DNA of 64,000 bases from Roseibium sp. (GCA_017643925.1 JAEPML010000002.1:62001-126000); one strand, 5' to 3'; counted from the first letter of the stretch, positions 44,397-53,852 are shown. Notes: generated from the sequence alone by a model not told the origin. Translations and numbers: made by a program.

Positions 44397-44543
44397 TCAC
44401 ATGCGTGTCATGGAGGTCTGGACTGTGTCCTCCGGTAATTTTTCGTTCTTTTGCAAGAAAATGCGGATCAAGACGACCAGGATAAATCCGGCAGCCAGGG
44501 CTCCGACAAGCGTCTTTTGATTTATCAGGTTAAGCTCGTTCAC
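44397..44543 (-). CDS. Small membrane protein, 48 residues
   Basis: Starts at GTG 44543 (GGGAG 6-7 bases upstream), giving about 48 residues: NELNLINQKTLVGALAAGF then a helix VLIRIFLQK and a polar tail. One membrane helix. It precedes the 243-residue membrane protein by 6 bases and was probably transcribed with it. Unknown function. Confidence 0.5.
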   Translation of the reverse strand: MNELNLINQKTLVGALAAGFILVVLIRIFLQKNEKLPEDTVQTSMTRM

Positions 44544-44682
44544 GACGATCTCCCAGCCGCAAAACTCTACCAGAAGACGGTCTGCATGTCCTGATGGCAC
44601 GTGGAGAGTGTGCTGTTCTGAGTGGCGGGACAAGTTGCGGTTGTCCGCCCGTCATTCCAGCCTTGAGTGAAAAGGCCGTTCG

Positions 44683-45438
44683 TCAGGAAGACTTGTTTTC
44701 TTCAGTATCGCGGCATTTGGGAACTTCAGCGTTGAATTTTTCAAGAAAACCCGGCTCGCTTGCCAGGAACGTCTTCGAAAAATAGACGCCAAGCGGCTTG
44801 TTGCGTAGCAGGACCTTTCTGAGACTGTTCGAAAGCTCTTGGGACCTGACCAGATCATCCATGACCTGGTCGTTGGCCAGGATGGCGTCGAACCGGTTCT
44901 TGAGAAGCATGTCCAGCAGCGCTTCATTGTCTTGCGGCGGATAATCGACCGTTCGATAAGCATTCTCGTTCAGCCATCCCTGCATGTTGGCACCAAGGAA
45001 ACTCGAAACGGATCTGCTGGTTCTGAACGCGTCCGAATTCGGGTCCCCTTCTGTCCCGGAGAGCAGGTACCAGGTCCAGTTCTGGTCGGCGATGATGTCG
45101 CTCATGACGGCATAGACATCCCGTTGCGCATTGCGGGAGGCAGCAAAAAATCCGTCGGCGGTACCGCGTTCAACTTCTATCTGGGCTCTTTTCCAGGGCA
45201 CGATATGAATTTCAAAGTCCCTTGCCATGCTTGAAAATGCGCAAGCCACGACCCGACCTGCTAGGCCATCGATGTTGCCGTCTGCATCGCGGAAACTGTA
45301 GGGCGGCAGGTCATGTGTCGTCAGAACCACCGCTGGGTTGGCAACAGCATTGGAGGGGACCAGCAGCGCAGGCACTGTCAACACGCCTGGCAGGCACTTC
45401 AGCAAAAACCAAGAAATTTTGCGTTTCGGTAACAGCAT
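44683..45438 (-). CDS. Solute-binding protein, family 3-like, without a transporter neighbour
   Basis: A 251-residue secreted protein. Signal peptide to about residue 33 (ending NAVANP). The mature part begins VVLTTHDLPPYSFRDADGNIDGLAGRVV, typical of SBP_bac_3 proteins, and includes a second lobe with VDYPPQDNEALLDMLLKNRFDAILA. The usual family length is about 250. No ABC permease or ATPase lies nearby, so it may feed a distant transporter or sense ligands for another receptor. Confidence 0.82.
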   Translation of the reverse strand: MLLPKRKISWFLLKCLPGVLTVPALLVPSNAVANPAVVLTTHDLPPYSFRDADGNIDGLAGRVVACAFSSMARDFEIHIVPWKRAQIEVERGTADGFFAASRNAQRDVYAVMSDIIADQNWTWYLLSGTEGDPNSDAFRTSRSVSSFLGANMQGWLNENAYRTVDYPPQDNEALLDMLLKNRFDAILANDQVMDDLVRSQELSNSLRKVLLRNKPLGVYFSKTFLASEPGFLEKFNAEVPKCRDTEENKSS

Positions 45439-45600
45439 GGCTTGATGGCAATCAACAATATCACAACCCAGTATGGAACATTAAGGCAGTCTGCGCATAG
45501 ACCCGGAGGAGCAATATTGCGGAAATCGAGGGTAGGCGGTCCGGCAGACTGCGCGCATACTCAAGAAACGTCGTGACAGCCCAAAGATTGAAAATCCGTA
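45439..45600. other. Intergenic region upstream of kbl, left part
   Basis: No gene. GGCAGTCTGCGCAT (45485-45498) and GGCAGACTGCGCGCAT (45543-45558) are near-direct repeats 58 bases apart; their meaning is unclear. Confidence 0.3.
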
Positions 45601-45657
45601 ATAGTGGAATCGAAATCTTCTATTTTGAACGATAATCCACTATATTGGACTCAAATC
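45601..45657. promoter_or_regulatory. Repeat-containing operator region of the kbl-tdh operon
   Basis: Two direct copies of TGGANTC(G)AAATC occur at 45605-45617 and 45646-45657, 41 bases apart, and ATAGTGGA (45601-45608) is inverted as TCCACTAT (45636-45643). The last copy ends 20 bases before the kbl start codon. This pattern fits binding sites for a dimeric or multimeric regulator such as Lrp or an AraC/GntR protein. Confidence 0.5.
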
Positions 45658-45676
45658 CATTTTGTCGGAGGTTTCC

Positions 45677-46864
45677 GTGCCTGACGCGTTTCTGTCCCAT
45701 ATTTCCGCCACGCTCGAAGAGATCGAAGCCGAAGGGCTTTACAAGCGGGAGCGATTGATCACTTCACCGCAGGGCGGTGTGATCGACGTTGGCGGAAAGC
45801 AGGTCATCAACCTGTGTGCCAATAACTATCTCGGCCTGGCCGACCATCCGGCTCTGGAGGAAGCAGCGCGCAAGGCGCTGGAACCCAAGGGTTACGGCAT
45901 GGCCTCGGTGCGCTTTATCTGCGGCACCCAGGACATTCACCGACAGCTGGAACAGCGCCTGGCGACATTTCTGGGCAAGGACGACGCCATCCTGTTTGCC
46001 GCGTGTTTTGACGCCAATGGCGGCCTTTTCGAACCACTTCTTGGTCCGGAGGATGCGATTATATCGGACGCGCTCAATCATGCCTCCATCATTGATGGCA
46101 TTCGCCTGTGCAAGGCCAAGCGGTTCCGCTATGCCAATTCCGATATGGCGGATCTTGAAGCCAAGTTGCTGGAAGCACGCGAGGCGGGTGCCCGCCACAT
46201 CATGATTGCGACGGACGGCGTGTTCTCGATGGACGGTTATCTGGCCAAGTTGCCTGAGATCACGGCCCTGGCCAAGAAACACGACGCGGTGGTGATGGTG
46301 GATGACTGTCATGCAACCGGGTTCATGGGCCCCAAGGGGGAAGGGACCCCGGCCCATTTCGGTGTTGACGTGGACATCCTCACCGGAACGCTCGGCAAGG
46401 CGCTGGGCGGCGGGATCGGTGGCTACATCGCCGGACCGCAGCCTGTCATAGATTTGCTGCGCCAGCGCGCACGTCCTTATCTTTTCTCCAATTCTCTGCC
46501 TCCCGCGGTGGTCATGAGCGGCATTGAAGCCATCCGGCTCGTGGAAGAGGGAGACGATCTCAGGAAGAACCTTTTTGAAAACGCCCGTTACTGGCGGGAC
46601 GGACTGGAGCGTCTCGGCTTTACCTTGCTGCCAGGTGAACATCCGATCATCCCGGTGATGCTGGGAGAGGCGAAACTGGCGCAGGCCATGGCCGCAAAAC
46701 TGTTTGAAGAGGGCGTTTATGTCTCCGGCTTCTTCTTCCCGGTGGTGCCGCGTGGCCAGGCACGCATTCGAACCCAGATGAATGCTGCATTGACGCGCGA
46801 AGATCTGGACCGTGCCCTCGAGGCGTTCGAGACAGCCGGAAAGGCAACGGGAGTTCTGTCATGA
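45677..46864 (+). CDS. kbl: 2-amino-3-ketobutyrate CoA ligase (glycine C-acetyltransferase)
   Basis: A 395-residue PLP enzyme of the alpha-oxoamine synthase family. It cleaves 2-amino-3-ketobutyrate with CoA to glycine and acetyl-CoA, the second step of threonine degradation. PLP lysine is Lys241 in [18 protein letters not shown] and VRFICGTQ are conserved. GTG 45677 is the start, with GGAGG 5 bases upstream; the protein then begins MPDAFLSHI, like E. coli Kbl. It overlaps tdh by 4 bases (ATGA). Confidence 0.97.
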   Translation: MPDAFLSHISATLEEIEAEGLYKRERLITSPQGGVIDVGGKQVINLCANNYLGLADHPALEEAARKALEPKGYGMASVRFICGTQDIHRQLEQRLATFLGKDDAILFAACFDANGGLFEPLLGPEDAIISDALNHASIIDGIRLCKAKRFRYANSDMADLEAKLLEAREAGARHIMIATDGVFSMDGYLAKLPEITALAKKHDAVVMVDDCHATGFMGPKGEGTPAHFGVDVDILTGTLGKALGGGIGGYIAGPQPVIDLLRQRARPYLFSNSLPPAVVMSGIEAIRLVEEGDDLRKNLFENARYWRDGLERLGFTLLPGEHPIIPVMLGEAKLAQAMAAKLFEEGVYVSGFFFPVVPRGQARIRTQMNAALTREDLDRALEAFETAGKATGVLS

Positions 46865-47901
46865 CAAGCAACCAAATGAAGGCACTTTGCAAGTCTAAGC
46901 CTGAAGAGGGGCTCTGGATGACCCGTGCACCCGTGCCGGAGATCGGACCGGATGATGTTCTGGTTAAGATCAACAAGACGGGTATCTGCGGCACGGACAT
47001 CCATATCTGGAATTGGGACGAGTGGGCGGCCAGAACGGTTCCGGTTCCCCTGATTACCGGGCACGAATTTGCCGGCGAGATCGTTGAACTTGGCAAGAAC
47101 GTGACGGAGTTCGAGATCGGACAGCGCTGTTCCGGTGAGGGCCACCTGATTGGCAAACAGTCCCGGCAATCGCGCGCCGGCAAGTTTCATCTGGATCCGG
47201 AGACCCGCGGCATCGGTGTCAACGAGCAGGGCGCCTTTGCCGAGTATCTATGCCTGCCGGCGTTCAACGTCGTGCCCTTGCCCGATGAAATCGACGACGA
47301 TATCGGCGCGATCCTGGATCCGCTCGGCAATGCTGTTCACACGGCGCTCAGTTTCGACCTGGTCGGGGAAGACGTGCTGATCACCGGTGCGGGGCCGATT
47401 GGGATCATGGCCGCAGCCGTTGCCCGCCATGTTGGTGCGCGCAATGTCGTGATCACGGACGTCAACCAGTCCCGGCTCGATCTGGCAACCCGTGTCGCAG
47501 ACGTGGTGCCGGTCAACGTTGCCAGGGAAGATCTGAAAGGCATCGAACAGAAGCTTGGCATGAAAGAGGGTTTCGATGTCGGTCTGGAGATGTCCGGCAA
47601 CCAGATTGCCCTCGATCAGATGGTCGAGAACCTCGTCATGGGCGGTCGGATTGCACTGCTTGGCATCCCGCCCGGCAAGTCTCCGGTCGACTGGTCCCGG
47701 ATCGTCTTCAAGGCGATCACCATCAAGGGGGTCTATGGCCGGGAGATTTTTGAGACCTGGTACAAGATGATCGCTATGTTGCAGAACGGCCTCGATGTGC
47801 GAAATGTCATCACCCATCGTTTTGACGTCGATGATTTCCGGGAAGGGTTCGAAGCCATGAAATCCGGTGAAACCGGAAAGGTCGTGCTGAACTGGTCATG
47901 A
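46861..47901 (+). CDS. tdh: L-threonine 3-dehydrogenase lacking the structural-zinc cysteines
   Basis: A 346-residue zinc alcohol dehydrogenase-fold enzyme that oxidises L-threonine to 2-amino-3-ketobutyrate. The catalytic site is present ([16 protein letters not shown]) and the NAD-binding GAGPIG lies near residue 180. In E. coli Tdh the segment after GEGH has a four-cysteine structural zinc site; here it reads [15 protein letters not shown], with none of these cysteines. It should work with kbl, whose frame overlaps. Otherwise length and sequence are normal. Confidence 0.95.
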   Translation: MTSNQMKALCKSKPEEGLWMTRAPVPEIGPDDVLVKINKTGICGTDIHIWNWDEWAARTVPVPLITGHEFAGEIVELGKNVTEFEIGQRCSGEGHLIGKQSRQSRAGKFHLDPETRGIGVNEQGAFAEYLCLPAFNVVPLPDEIDDDIGAILDPLGNAVHTALSFDLVGEDVLITGAGPIGIMAAAVARHVGARNVVITDVNQSRLDLATRVADVVPVNVAREDLKGIEQKLGMKEGFDVGLEMSGNQIALDQMVENLVMGGRIALLGIPPGKSPVDWSRIVFKAITIKGVYGREIFETWYKMIAMLQNGLDVRNVITHRFDVDDFREGFEAMKSGETGKVVLNWS

Positions 47902-48076
47902 AATCGCGACACCCGGCGGCTGCGGTGGCAAATGGTCGTGCCCACGACCATTGAAAATGCCTGACGTAGAATGCAGGCAATTGGCGTCATTTGCGACGGA
48001 TTGGCGTCATCGGCAAGTGAGTGCATGCCCACCAGCTCTTAGGTTCTGATCAACCAGTCATATGGAGATCAGTTTC

Positions 48077-48925
48077 ATGACCCAACGTTTCAGCCGAACG
48101 GCACTTGTCACCGGCGCATCTTCGGGAATGGGCAAGGACATTGCCTTCCGGCTTATCAATGAAGGTTTCACCGTCTATGTCGCGGCACGGCGTCTCGACA
48201 AGATGGATGATCTGGAAGAGGCCGGCGCCCGTCCCATCGCGATGGACATTTCAAAGGAAGAGGAAATCGTCGCCGCGGTCGAGCGGATCACGCGCGAAGC
48301 TGGTGGTGTTGGCGTGCTCGTGAACAATGCCGGCTTTGGCATGTACGGCGCGGTGGAAGACACGGCAATCGACGAGGCCAGGTACCAGTTCGAGGTGAAC
48401 CTGTTCGGTCTGGCGCGCCTGACCCAGCTTTTGTTGCCCGCCATGCGCGAAAACCGGTACGGCAAGATCATCAACTTGAGTTCCATCGGCGGGAAGATCT
48501 ATTCACCGCTCGGCGCCTGGTATCACGCCACCAAACATGCTCTTGAAGGCTGGTCGGATTGCCTGCGGCTTGAAGTGAAACCCTTCGGCATCAGTGTCGT
48601 GGTCATCGAACCGGGTCTGATCCAGACAGAGTTTGGCGACGTCATGGCGGAACCTATGCTGAAGCGGTCCGGTCACGGTGCCTATGCGGATCTGGCAAAG
48701 GCCAATGCCAAGGCCGTCGGCGGGGCATACAGGAATGGCGTTGCCTCTTCGCCAAGTGTCATCACGGATCTGGTGATGCGCGCCGTGCGTTCGGCACGAC
48801 CCAACACGCGCTACCATGGTGGGAAGATGGCCTCTATGCTGCTGTTTTTCCGGCACTGGCTGTCCGACCGGGCATTTGACCGTCTGATCATGAGCCAGGT
48901 CACGAGAATGATGAAGGGGGCGTGA
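48077..48925 (+). CDS. Short-chain dehydrogenase/reductase
   Basis: A 282-residue SDR. The NAD(P) motif TGASSGMG is at residues 12-19, NNAG at 83-86, and the catalytic Ser136-Tyr149-Lys153 set is visible (INLSSIGG; YHATK). ATG 48077 is chosen for its GGAG 9 bases upstream; ATG 48062 is an alternative. It ends with a hydrophobic segment (MLLFFRHWLSDRAF) that could touch the membrane. The AraC-type regulator gene starts directly after the stop codon, so the two are one operon. Confidence 0.92.
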   Translation: MTQRFSRTALVTGASSGMGKDIAFRLINEGFTVYVAARRLDKMDDLEEAGARPIAMDISKEEEIVAAVERITREAGGVGVLVNNAGFGMYGAVEDTAIDEARYQFEVNLFGLARLTQLLLPAMRENRYGKIINLSSIGGKIYSPLGAWYHATKHALEGWSDCLRLEVKPFGISVVVIEPGLIQTEFGDVMAEPMLKRSGHGAYADLAKANAKAVGGAYRNGVASSPSVITDLVMRAVRSARPNTRYHGGKMASMLLFFRHWLSDRAFDRLIMSQVTRMMKGA

Positions 48926-49927
48926 GTGCGACCGGCGGCGACAAAATTCAAGGTGGATATTGGCTGGGCCGGTGTGCTGCACCGGCTCCGGATCAAGCCT
49001 GACGATCTGTTGCGGCACGCGGGCCTGCCTCAGGACCTGTTCTCGCAGAAAAGTCCGGAACTCGATACTGACGCCTATTTCCGGGTCTGGAACAGCTTGG
49101 AGGTTCTCACAGAAGATCCCCTGTTTCCGTTGACCATTGGCCAGGTCATGACACCCGAGGAATTCAATCCGCCGCTATTTGCCGCCTATTGCAGCCCGAA
49201 TCTCAAGGTGGCACTCGAGCGATTGAGTGCCTACAAGCCGATCATCTGTCCGATGTCCATGGATGTGAAAAAGACAGCGGAAGAAGTGAGGGTCACTTTG
49301 CGGATGCCGGATCACATCGAACTGCCTGCTTCGTTCGTGATGATGGAAATGGTTTTCCTGGTCAACCTTGCGCGCAACGCGACACGTCAGACCATCTCAC
49401 CGCTCAAGGTCATGGTGAAACAGCCTCCGAGCCGTTTGACCGACTACCGGAGCTATTTTGGTATCCCGGTGACGCAGGCTGACGAAAACACGATCGTGTT
49501 CCGTACAGGCGATACGTTGCTGCCCTTCCTGAGCGTCAACAACGCGATGTTCGAGGTGTTTGAATCAGTTCTTGAAAAACGCCTTGCCGAACTGGAGCAG
49601 GAAGCGACCCTGACGGAACGGGTTCGGGCCAGCCTGACCGAGACCATGGCGAGTGGGCTGACGGGTATCGCAGATATTGCCGGAAACCTCGCCATGAGCC
49701 CCCGCACGCTGCAACGGAAGCTCGCGCAGGAGGGCACAAGTTTTCAGGCGCTCCTGAACGAAGTTCGCACTGACATGGCCAGGATCTATCTGGAAAGGAC
49801 GCGTTATTCGAACGCCGAAATCGCGTTTCTCCTCGGTTATGAGGACCCCAATTCCTTCGTGCGCGCGTTTCATGGCTGGACCGGATCGACACCTGAGGTG
49901 AGCCGGCAGGCTTACGCTGGCAACTGA
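48926..49927 (+). CDS. AraC-family regulator with N-terminal arabinose-binding-type domain
   Basis: A 333-residue regulator: N-terminal Arabinose_bd domain (about 15-190), C-terminal AraC HTH (about 230-330; IADIAGNLAMSPRTLQRKLAQEG and TRYSNAEIAFLLGYEDPNSFVRAF). The GTG start follows the SDR stop at once. This class (OruR/ArgR-like) regulates catabolic genes; here the SDR gene is the obvious linked gene. The ligand is unknown. Confidence 0.92.
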   Translation: MRPAATKFKVDIGWAGVLHRLRIKPDDLLRHAGLPQDLFSQKSPELDTDAYFRVWNSLEVLTEDPLFPLTIGQVMTPEEFNPPLFAAYCSPNLKVALERLSAYKPIICPMSMDVKKTAEEVRVTLRMPDHIELPASFVMMEMVFLVNLARNATRQTISPLKVMVKQPPSRLTDYRSYFGIPVTQADENTIVFRTGDTLLPFLSVNNAMFEVFESVLEKRLAELEQEATLTERVRASLTETMASGLTGIADIAGNLAMSPRTLQRKLAQEGTSFQALLNEVRTDMARIYLERTRYSNAEIAFLLGYEDPNSFVRAFHGWTGSTPEVSRQAYAGN

Positions 49928-49962
49928 GACTGGAAACGTCTGGTCGTGATGACGATGCCAGG

Positions 49963-50685
49963 CTAGGCCAGAACCATTTTCCTGAAGAAGTTGCCGCCCG
50001 GTTCTTTCAACTGCGTGAAGAACTTGTCGATGTAAGGCTCTGAGACCTTCAGCGGAGAAGGCCCGTAATTCTCGTATTTGTCCGAAAGGGCCTTGTTCAC
50101 GGAATTGGAAAAATTCACGAAGTCTATGTGTTCTGCAGGAAAGGCCTCTGTGGCTCTTTTCATGATCTGCTGGATGGTGCTGTCGCCGGCAATCGTGATG
50201 GCCGTCATGTCGTTGCCGTGTTTCTTGGAAAGGATCCTGTAGGCTTCGGACAGCGTGTCCACGAATTTGGTGCCTGACGTACGGTCGATATAGGCGCTGA
50301 AGGCTTGCAGAAACTCGATTTCCCAATCGGCATCAGCCCGCTTGATCTGCGGGTCGAAAACCTTGCGCAGGACGTCGTAGCAAAGGAAGCGCAACACGGA
50401 CATAGCGAAGAAGTCCTTGTTGGCGCCGACGAAGGGCTGCTTCTTGTGTATCTTTCCGCAGGCTTCGTAGTTCGAGCGGTAGATGTCGAAGAGGTCGGGA
50501 GAGGAAAGAATGAAGTCGAACACCATGGTGATGTCGGTCGTGCTCAGCTTTCCACCGCGCATTTCTGCAGCGCTTTGAAGGCTCTTGCGCGCAAGCTCCA
50601 ACGCCTGCTGACCGGCCCCCATGCAAATATGCGGACCACTCAATCTGGGCCAGGCAACGGCAGCTTTTCCATCAGACGGACGCAT
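49963..50685 (-). CDS. Hypothetical protein, 240 residues
   Basis: Starts at ATG 50685, with GGAG 9 bases upstream; a GTG start further out at 50739 is possible. Soluble, helical and fairly charged, with no signal peptide or membrane segment. It includes MVFDFILSSPDLFDIYRSNYEACG and a middle part ADWEIEFLQAFSAYIDR; the C-terminus is KFFTQLKEPGGNFFRKMVLA. No domain recognised. Codon use is ordinary for the window. Confidence 0.65.
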   Translation of the reverse strand: MRPSDGKAAVAWPRLSGPHICMGAGQQALELARKSLQSAAEMRGGKLSTTDITMVFDFILSSPDLFDIYRSNYEACGKIHKKQPFVGANKDFFAMSVLRFLCYDVLRKVFDPQIKRADADWEIEFLQAFSAYIDRTSGTKFVDTLSEAYRILSKKHGNDMTAITIAGDSTIQQIMKRATEAFPAEHIDFVNFSNSVNKALSDKYENYGPSPLKVSEPYIDKFFTQLKEPGGNFFRKMVLA

Positions 50686-50842
50686 TACTACCAACTCCGG
50701 TTCAAGCATCCATGGTGACCGGAATTGGTTTAAAAACACTGATCAAAAAACTACGGTAAACTACTGATAAAACGTACGTCTGACGTGTTCTCCCACCGCT
50801 GTTTGCAGTCGGGGCGCCAACATACGGCCTGTTGCAACATGA

Positions 50843-52057
50843 TCAGTTGGCGCGAAGCCAGTCCTTGTCGAATGCAAGGTCGGAGCAACCGGCGAACCGG
50901 GTCATACGGTTGAGTTCCGAGTTCAGGCGGTCCAGCCGGCCCTTGCTCATTCTGACGCCTTTTTCGGGCCAGAAGGCGCGAACCTGGAGCCTCTCGTCCT
51001 TGCGCAGCGCTTTCATGTCGATCCTGCCAATCAGGCGCTCGCCTTCCAGGACCGGAAAGACGTAATAACCGTATTTTCGCTTTGCCTCGGGCACAAAGAT
51101 CTCGATGCGGTAATCGAACCCGAACAAGCGTTCGGCACGTTTTCGGTCGCGCAAGGCCGGATCGAAGGGAGACAGGACCCTGACGCGGGAAGGGGCCTCC
51201 GGAAGGTGTTCAAGAGTGCCCAGACTTTCGGGAAAGACCAGCGATTTACGAAGTTTGCCGTCAACGCATTCAATCTCGACTTCAGCGAGATTGCCGCGCC
51301 CGAGTTCGGCGTTGCACCAGGTCTTGGCCTCTTCAGGCGTGATCAGGTCCCAGAAGGCCGCAATTTCTCCCGAAGTTGCAAAACCCAGTCGCTGCAAGGC
51401 CGATCTGGCGGCCCAGTCGATGGTCTCCTCGGTGTCGTGACTGACACTCAGGTGTTTGTCTGGAATGACCCTTTCCGTGAGGTCGTATGCTTTCTGGAAG
51501 CCTGAACGATGGCAGACGGAGAGTTCTCCCGTGCGCCACAGGAACTCCAGTGCCGTTTTGGAGGGGTGCCAGTCCCACCAGCCACCACTGCTTCGCTTCT
51601 CGTCCTCTCCAACGCTGGCAGATGTGACCGGACCGTGGTCACTGACCCGCTTCAGAATGTCTTCGAACTTTTGCTCGAACCCGTCCCGGCGCCAGTTGCG
51701 CCAGCGGCCTATCAGTTTGTTCCGATCTCGTTCGAAGCGCAGTTTCCAGTGCGGGAAAAACTTTGTTGGAACAACAGAGGCATCATGGGTCCAGTGTTCG
51801 AACAGCAACCTGTCTCGTTCAAGATGCTGCTTCAGGTTCTTTTCCCGGTAAGCGGGGCGCCTGGCGGCCAGGATCATGTGATGAGCCCTGGCGACCGTAT
51901 TGATGCTGTCGACCTGAACAAAGCCGAGTTGATCTATGACCCCTGACAGGTCATCTCCCTTGCCGCTTCCTTTTGGCGGTGCACACAATCCATGTTTTTC
52001 AAGGAAAAGGCGTCGTGCGAGACCGTTCGGCACCCTGGGAAGAGACGATTCACTCAT
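50843..52057 (-). CDS. Winged-helix DNA glycosylase, YcaQ/AlkX type
   Basis: A 404-residue protein of the HTH_42 (DUF1006) family. YcaQ in E. coli removes bases in interstrand cross-links. Seen: an N-terminal arginine-rich start, GFVQVDSINTVARAHHMILAAR, the FEHWTHDASVVPTKF motif (with catalytic Gln/Asp-type residues of the QxD region: VQVD), and YYVFPVLEGERLIGRIDMKALRK. Start ATG 52057 has AAGG 7 bases upstream. Likely DNA repair. Confidence 0.9.
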   Translation of the reverse strand: MSESSLPRVPNGLARRLFLEKHGLCAPPKGSGKGDDLSGVIDQLGFVQVDSINTVARAHHMILAARRPAYREKNLKQHLERDRLLFEHWTHDASVVPTKFFPHWKLRFERDRNKLIGRWRNWRRDGFEQKFEDILKRVSDHGPVTSASVGEDEKRSSGGWWDWHPSKTALEFLWRTGELSVCHRSGFQKAYDLTERVIPDKHLSVSHDTEETIDWAARSALQRLGFATSGEIAAFWDLITPEEAKTWCNAELGRGNLAEVEIECVDGKLRKSLVFPESLGTLEHLPEAPSRVRVLSPFDPALRDRKRAERLFGFDYRIEIFVPEAKRKYGYYVFPVLEGERLIGRIDMKALRKDERLQVRAFWPEKGVRMSKGRLDRLNSELNRMTRFAGCSDLAFDKDWLRAN

Positions 52058-52063
52058 GCGCAA

Positions 52064-52196
52064 ACCTTAGCACCTCGCGCCCGGCAATGAAGAAAAATTG
52101 CATGAAATGACACGGGTCCCGATTTCATGCGAATGGGGTTAAAATGAAGATCGATCTTTAACCGCACGATCTTTTCGTTTCCGCTAGTGTGGCAAA
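52064..52196. other. Divergent intergenic region upstream of the YcaQ-like and solute-binding genes
   Basis: About 130 bases with AT-rich stretches; presumed divergent promoters. Nothing distinctive. Confidence 0.3.
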
Positions 52197-53012
52197 ATGC
52201 TCAAGGAGAAATTTGCCAAAATCAAAACGATCCTTGCCTGTGGCGTCATTGCTGTGGCCACGGGGTTGAGTGCTGCGGCCACGACCTCGGAAACCTGCAA
52301 CTCGGTCAAGCTGAACGGATCGGGTCTGTGGCATCCCGTTTCGTTGAGGGCGACAGAGGGGGCGCCCCTGCGCGGCATCTTTCCGGACCTTGCACGAGAG
52401 ATCTTCAAGGAGCTGAAGGTTGAAACGGAATTCGGGTCGGATGTGCCCTGGAAGCGATCATTCGTCCTGTTGGACAATGGCAGCATAGACGTTTTGACCG
52501 GAGCCTACCGCACCAGGGAACGCTTTGAAAAATACGGCGCCAGCATCCCGGTAATGACGGAAGAGGTCGCTGTTTTTGTAAGACCGGATCTGGAAACCCA
52601 GCCGCAATCTCTGGAAGATCTCAAGGACCTCATGGGGCTTGCACCTTTCGGTGCCAATTTCGGTGAGGAGTTTGATGAATATGCAGAAAAGCACCTCAAG
52701 ATCGAGCGGCAGCCGTTTGAAGCCTTCGCCACCAACATGCGACTGTTGAATGAAGGCAAGGTCGACTACCTGATCATTGCGCGACAGGAAGGTGAGCGGT
52801 TGACCCGCTATCTCGGGGTAGAAGACAGTCTCAAACCGCTGTCCTGGCCCGCTGCCGTGAACACCCTCCATTTTCTCTTTTCCCGATCCTCACCCTGCAT
52901 AGACCTGGTGGATGCCTTCAACGAGGTGCTGAGTACACAAATCAGCTCTGGAGCACTGGACAAGATCATCCAAGCCTACCAGTCTCCTGAGGATGAAGCT
53001 CCGCAAGACTGA
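52197..53012 (+). CDS. Solute-binding protein-like secreted protein
   Basis: A 271-residue SBP_bac_3-like protein with a signal peptide (ending around LSAAATTSET, residue 30). LWHPVSLRATEGAPLRGIFPDLAREIFKELK matches the first lobe; GSIDVLTGAYRTRERFEKYG is typical. A TauE-type permease gene follows 21 bases later, an unusual partner, and no ABC components adjoin it. The Cys pair at about 32 and 245 could be a disulfide. Confidence 0.85.
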   Translation: MLKEKFAKIKTILACGVIAVATGLSAAATTSETCNSVKLNGSGLWHPVSLRATEGAPLRGIFPDLAREIFKELKVETEFGSDVPWKRSFVLLDNGSIDVLTGAYRTRERFEKYGASIPVMTEEVAVFVRPDLETQPQSLEDLKDLMGLAPFGANFGEEFDEYAEKHLKIERQPFEAFATNMRLLNEGKVDYLIIARQEGERLTRYLGVEDSLKPLSWPAAVNTLHFLFSRSSPCIDLVDAFNEVLSTQISSGALDKIIQAYQSPEDEAPQD

Positions 53013-53033
53013 ATTATCACTGGAAACCCGGAC

Positions 53034-53801
53034 ATGAGCCACCTTCTGGCGGTGAACCCGGCACTGGTTCTGGTGTCTGTTCTGGTGTTTGCAAGCGCCG
53101 GTGTGGTCAAGGGCCTTGTGGGATTTGGTCTGCCTGCGATTTCCATGGGATTGATGACGGTGTTCGTCGGCGTGGAAAAGGCGATGGTCCTGATCCTCTG
53201 GCCGACCTTCCTCACCAATCTCTGGCAGGGCGTGAGTGGCGGCAACCTGTCGTTTCTGCTCAAAAGGCTGTGGCCTTTTCTCGTGGCAGCGACGGTATCC
53301 TTGAGCGTCGGAACCTTTGTTCTGACGCAGGTTGCAGAAGGGGCCGCCGATCTCCTGCTCGGGGGGCTGATGGTCGCTTATGCCGTTCCGTTGCTGCGGG
53401 GCGTGGTTCTGACTCTGTCCCCGGCGCAGGTCGTTCCCGTCGGCGTGGTGGCAGGCTTGTTGAACGGCGTTTTCTCCGGTTTGACAGGAGCCTTCACCGT
53501 CCCGGGCGTCATGTATCTGCAGTCTCTTGGCTTGCGTCGCGACGAACTCATCCAGGCGATGGGGCTTCTGTTTCTGGTTTCGACAATCGCGCTTGCCGCA
53601 TCGCTGGGAAGTTTCGGGCTGATGGGTGGCAACGAGGCGTTGGCGTCGCTGGCCCTGGTCGTCCCCGCGCTTTCGGGCGTCTGGATCGGCCAGAAGATCA
53701 GGCGCAATGTATCTGAAGCGAATTTCAGGCGCCTGATCCTGGGTGCGATCCTGGTCCTGGGTCTCTATCTGATCCCGCTCGGCGTGTGGCGGCTCTGGTA
53801 A
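53034..53801 (+). CDS. TauE/SafE-family permease
   Basis: A 255-residue membrane protein with about eight helices, beginning with the VFASAGVVKGLVGFGLPAISMG signature of TauE/SafE sulfite-exporter-type proteins, and a second copy GLLNGVFSGLTGAFTVPGVM (two internal repeats). These export or import anions such as sulfite, sulfoacetate or organic acids. It follows the solute-binding gene by 21 bases. Confidence 0.9.
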   Translation: MSHLLAVNPALVLVSVLVFASAGVVKGLVGFGLPAISMGLMTVFVGVEKAMVLILWPTFLTNLWQGVSGGNLSFLLKRLWPFLVAATVSLSVGTFVLTQVAEGAADLLLGGLMVAYAVPLLRGVVLTLSPAQVVPVGVVAGLLNGVFSGLTGAFTVPGVMYLQSLGLRRDELIQAMGLLFLVSTIALAASLGSFGLMGGNEALASLALVVPALSGVWIGQKIRRNVSEANFRRLILGAILVLGLYLIPLGVWRLW

Positions 53802-53807
53802 AAATAA

Positions 53808-53830
53808 ACGCCGCGCAATGCGCGGCGTTA
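53808..53830. terminator. Terminator-like palindrome between convergent genes
   Basis: AACGCCGCGCA/TGCGCGGCGTT is a perfect stem with a two-base loop, flanked by A-rich and TATTC sequence. It lies between the TauE and GlxA-family genes, which converge, and could end both transcripts. Confidence 0.7.
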
Positions 53831-53852
53831 TTCAAACATCTTGTTCGAGCCG

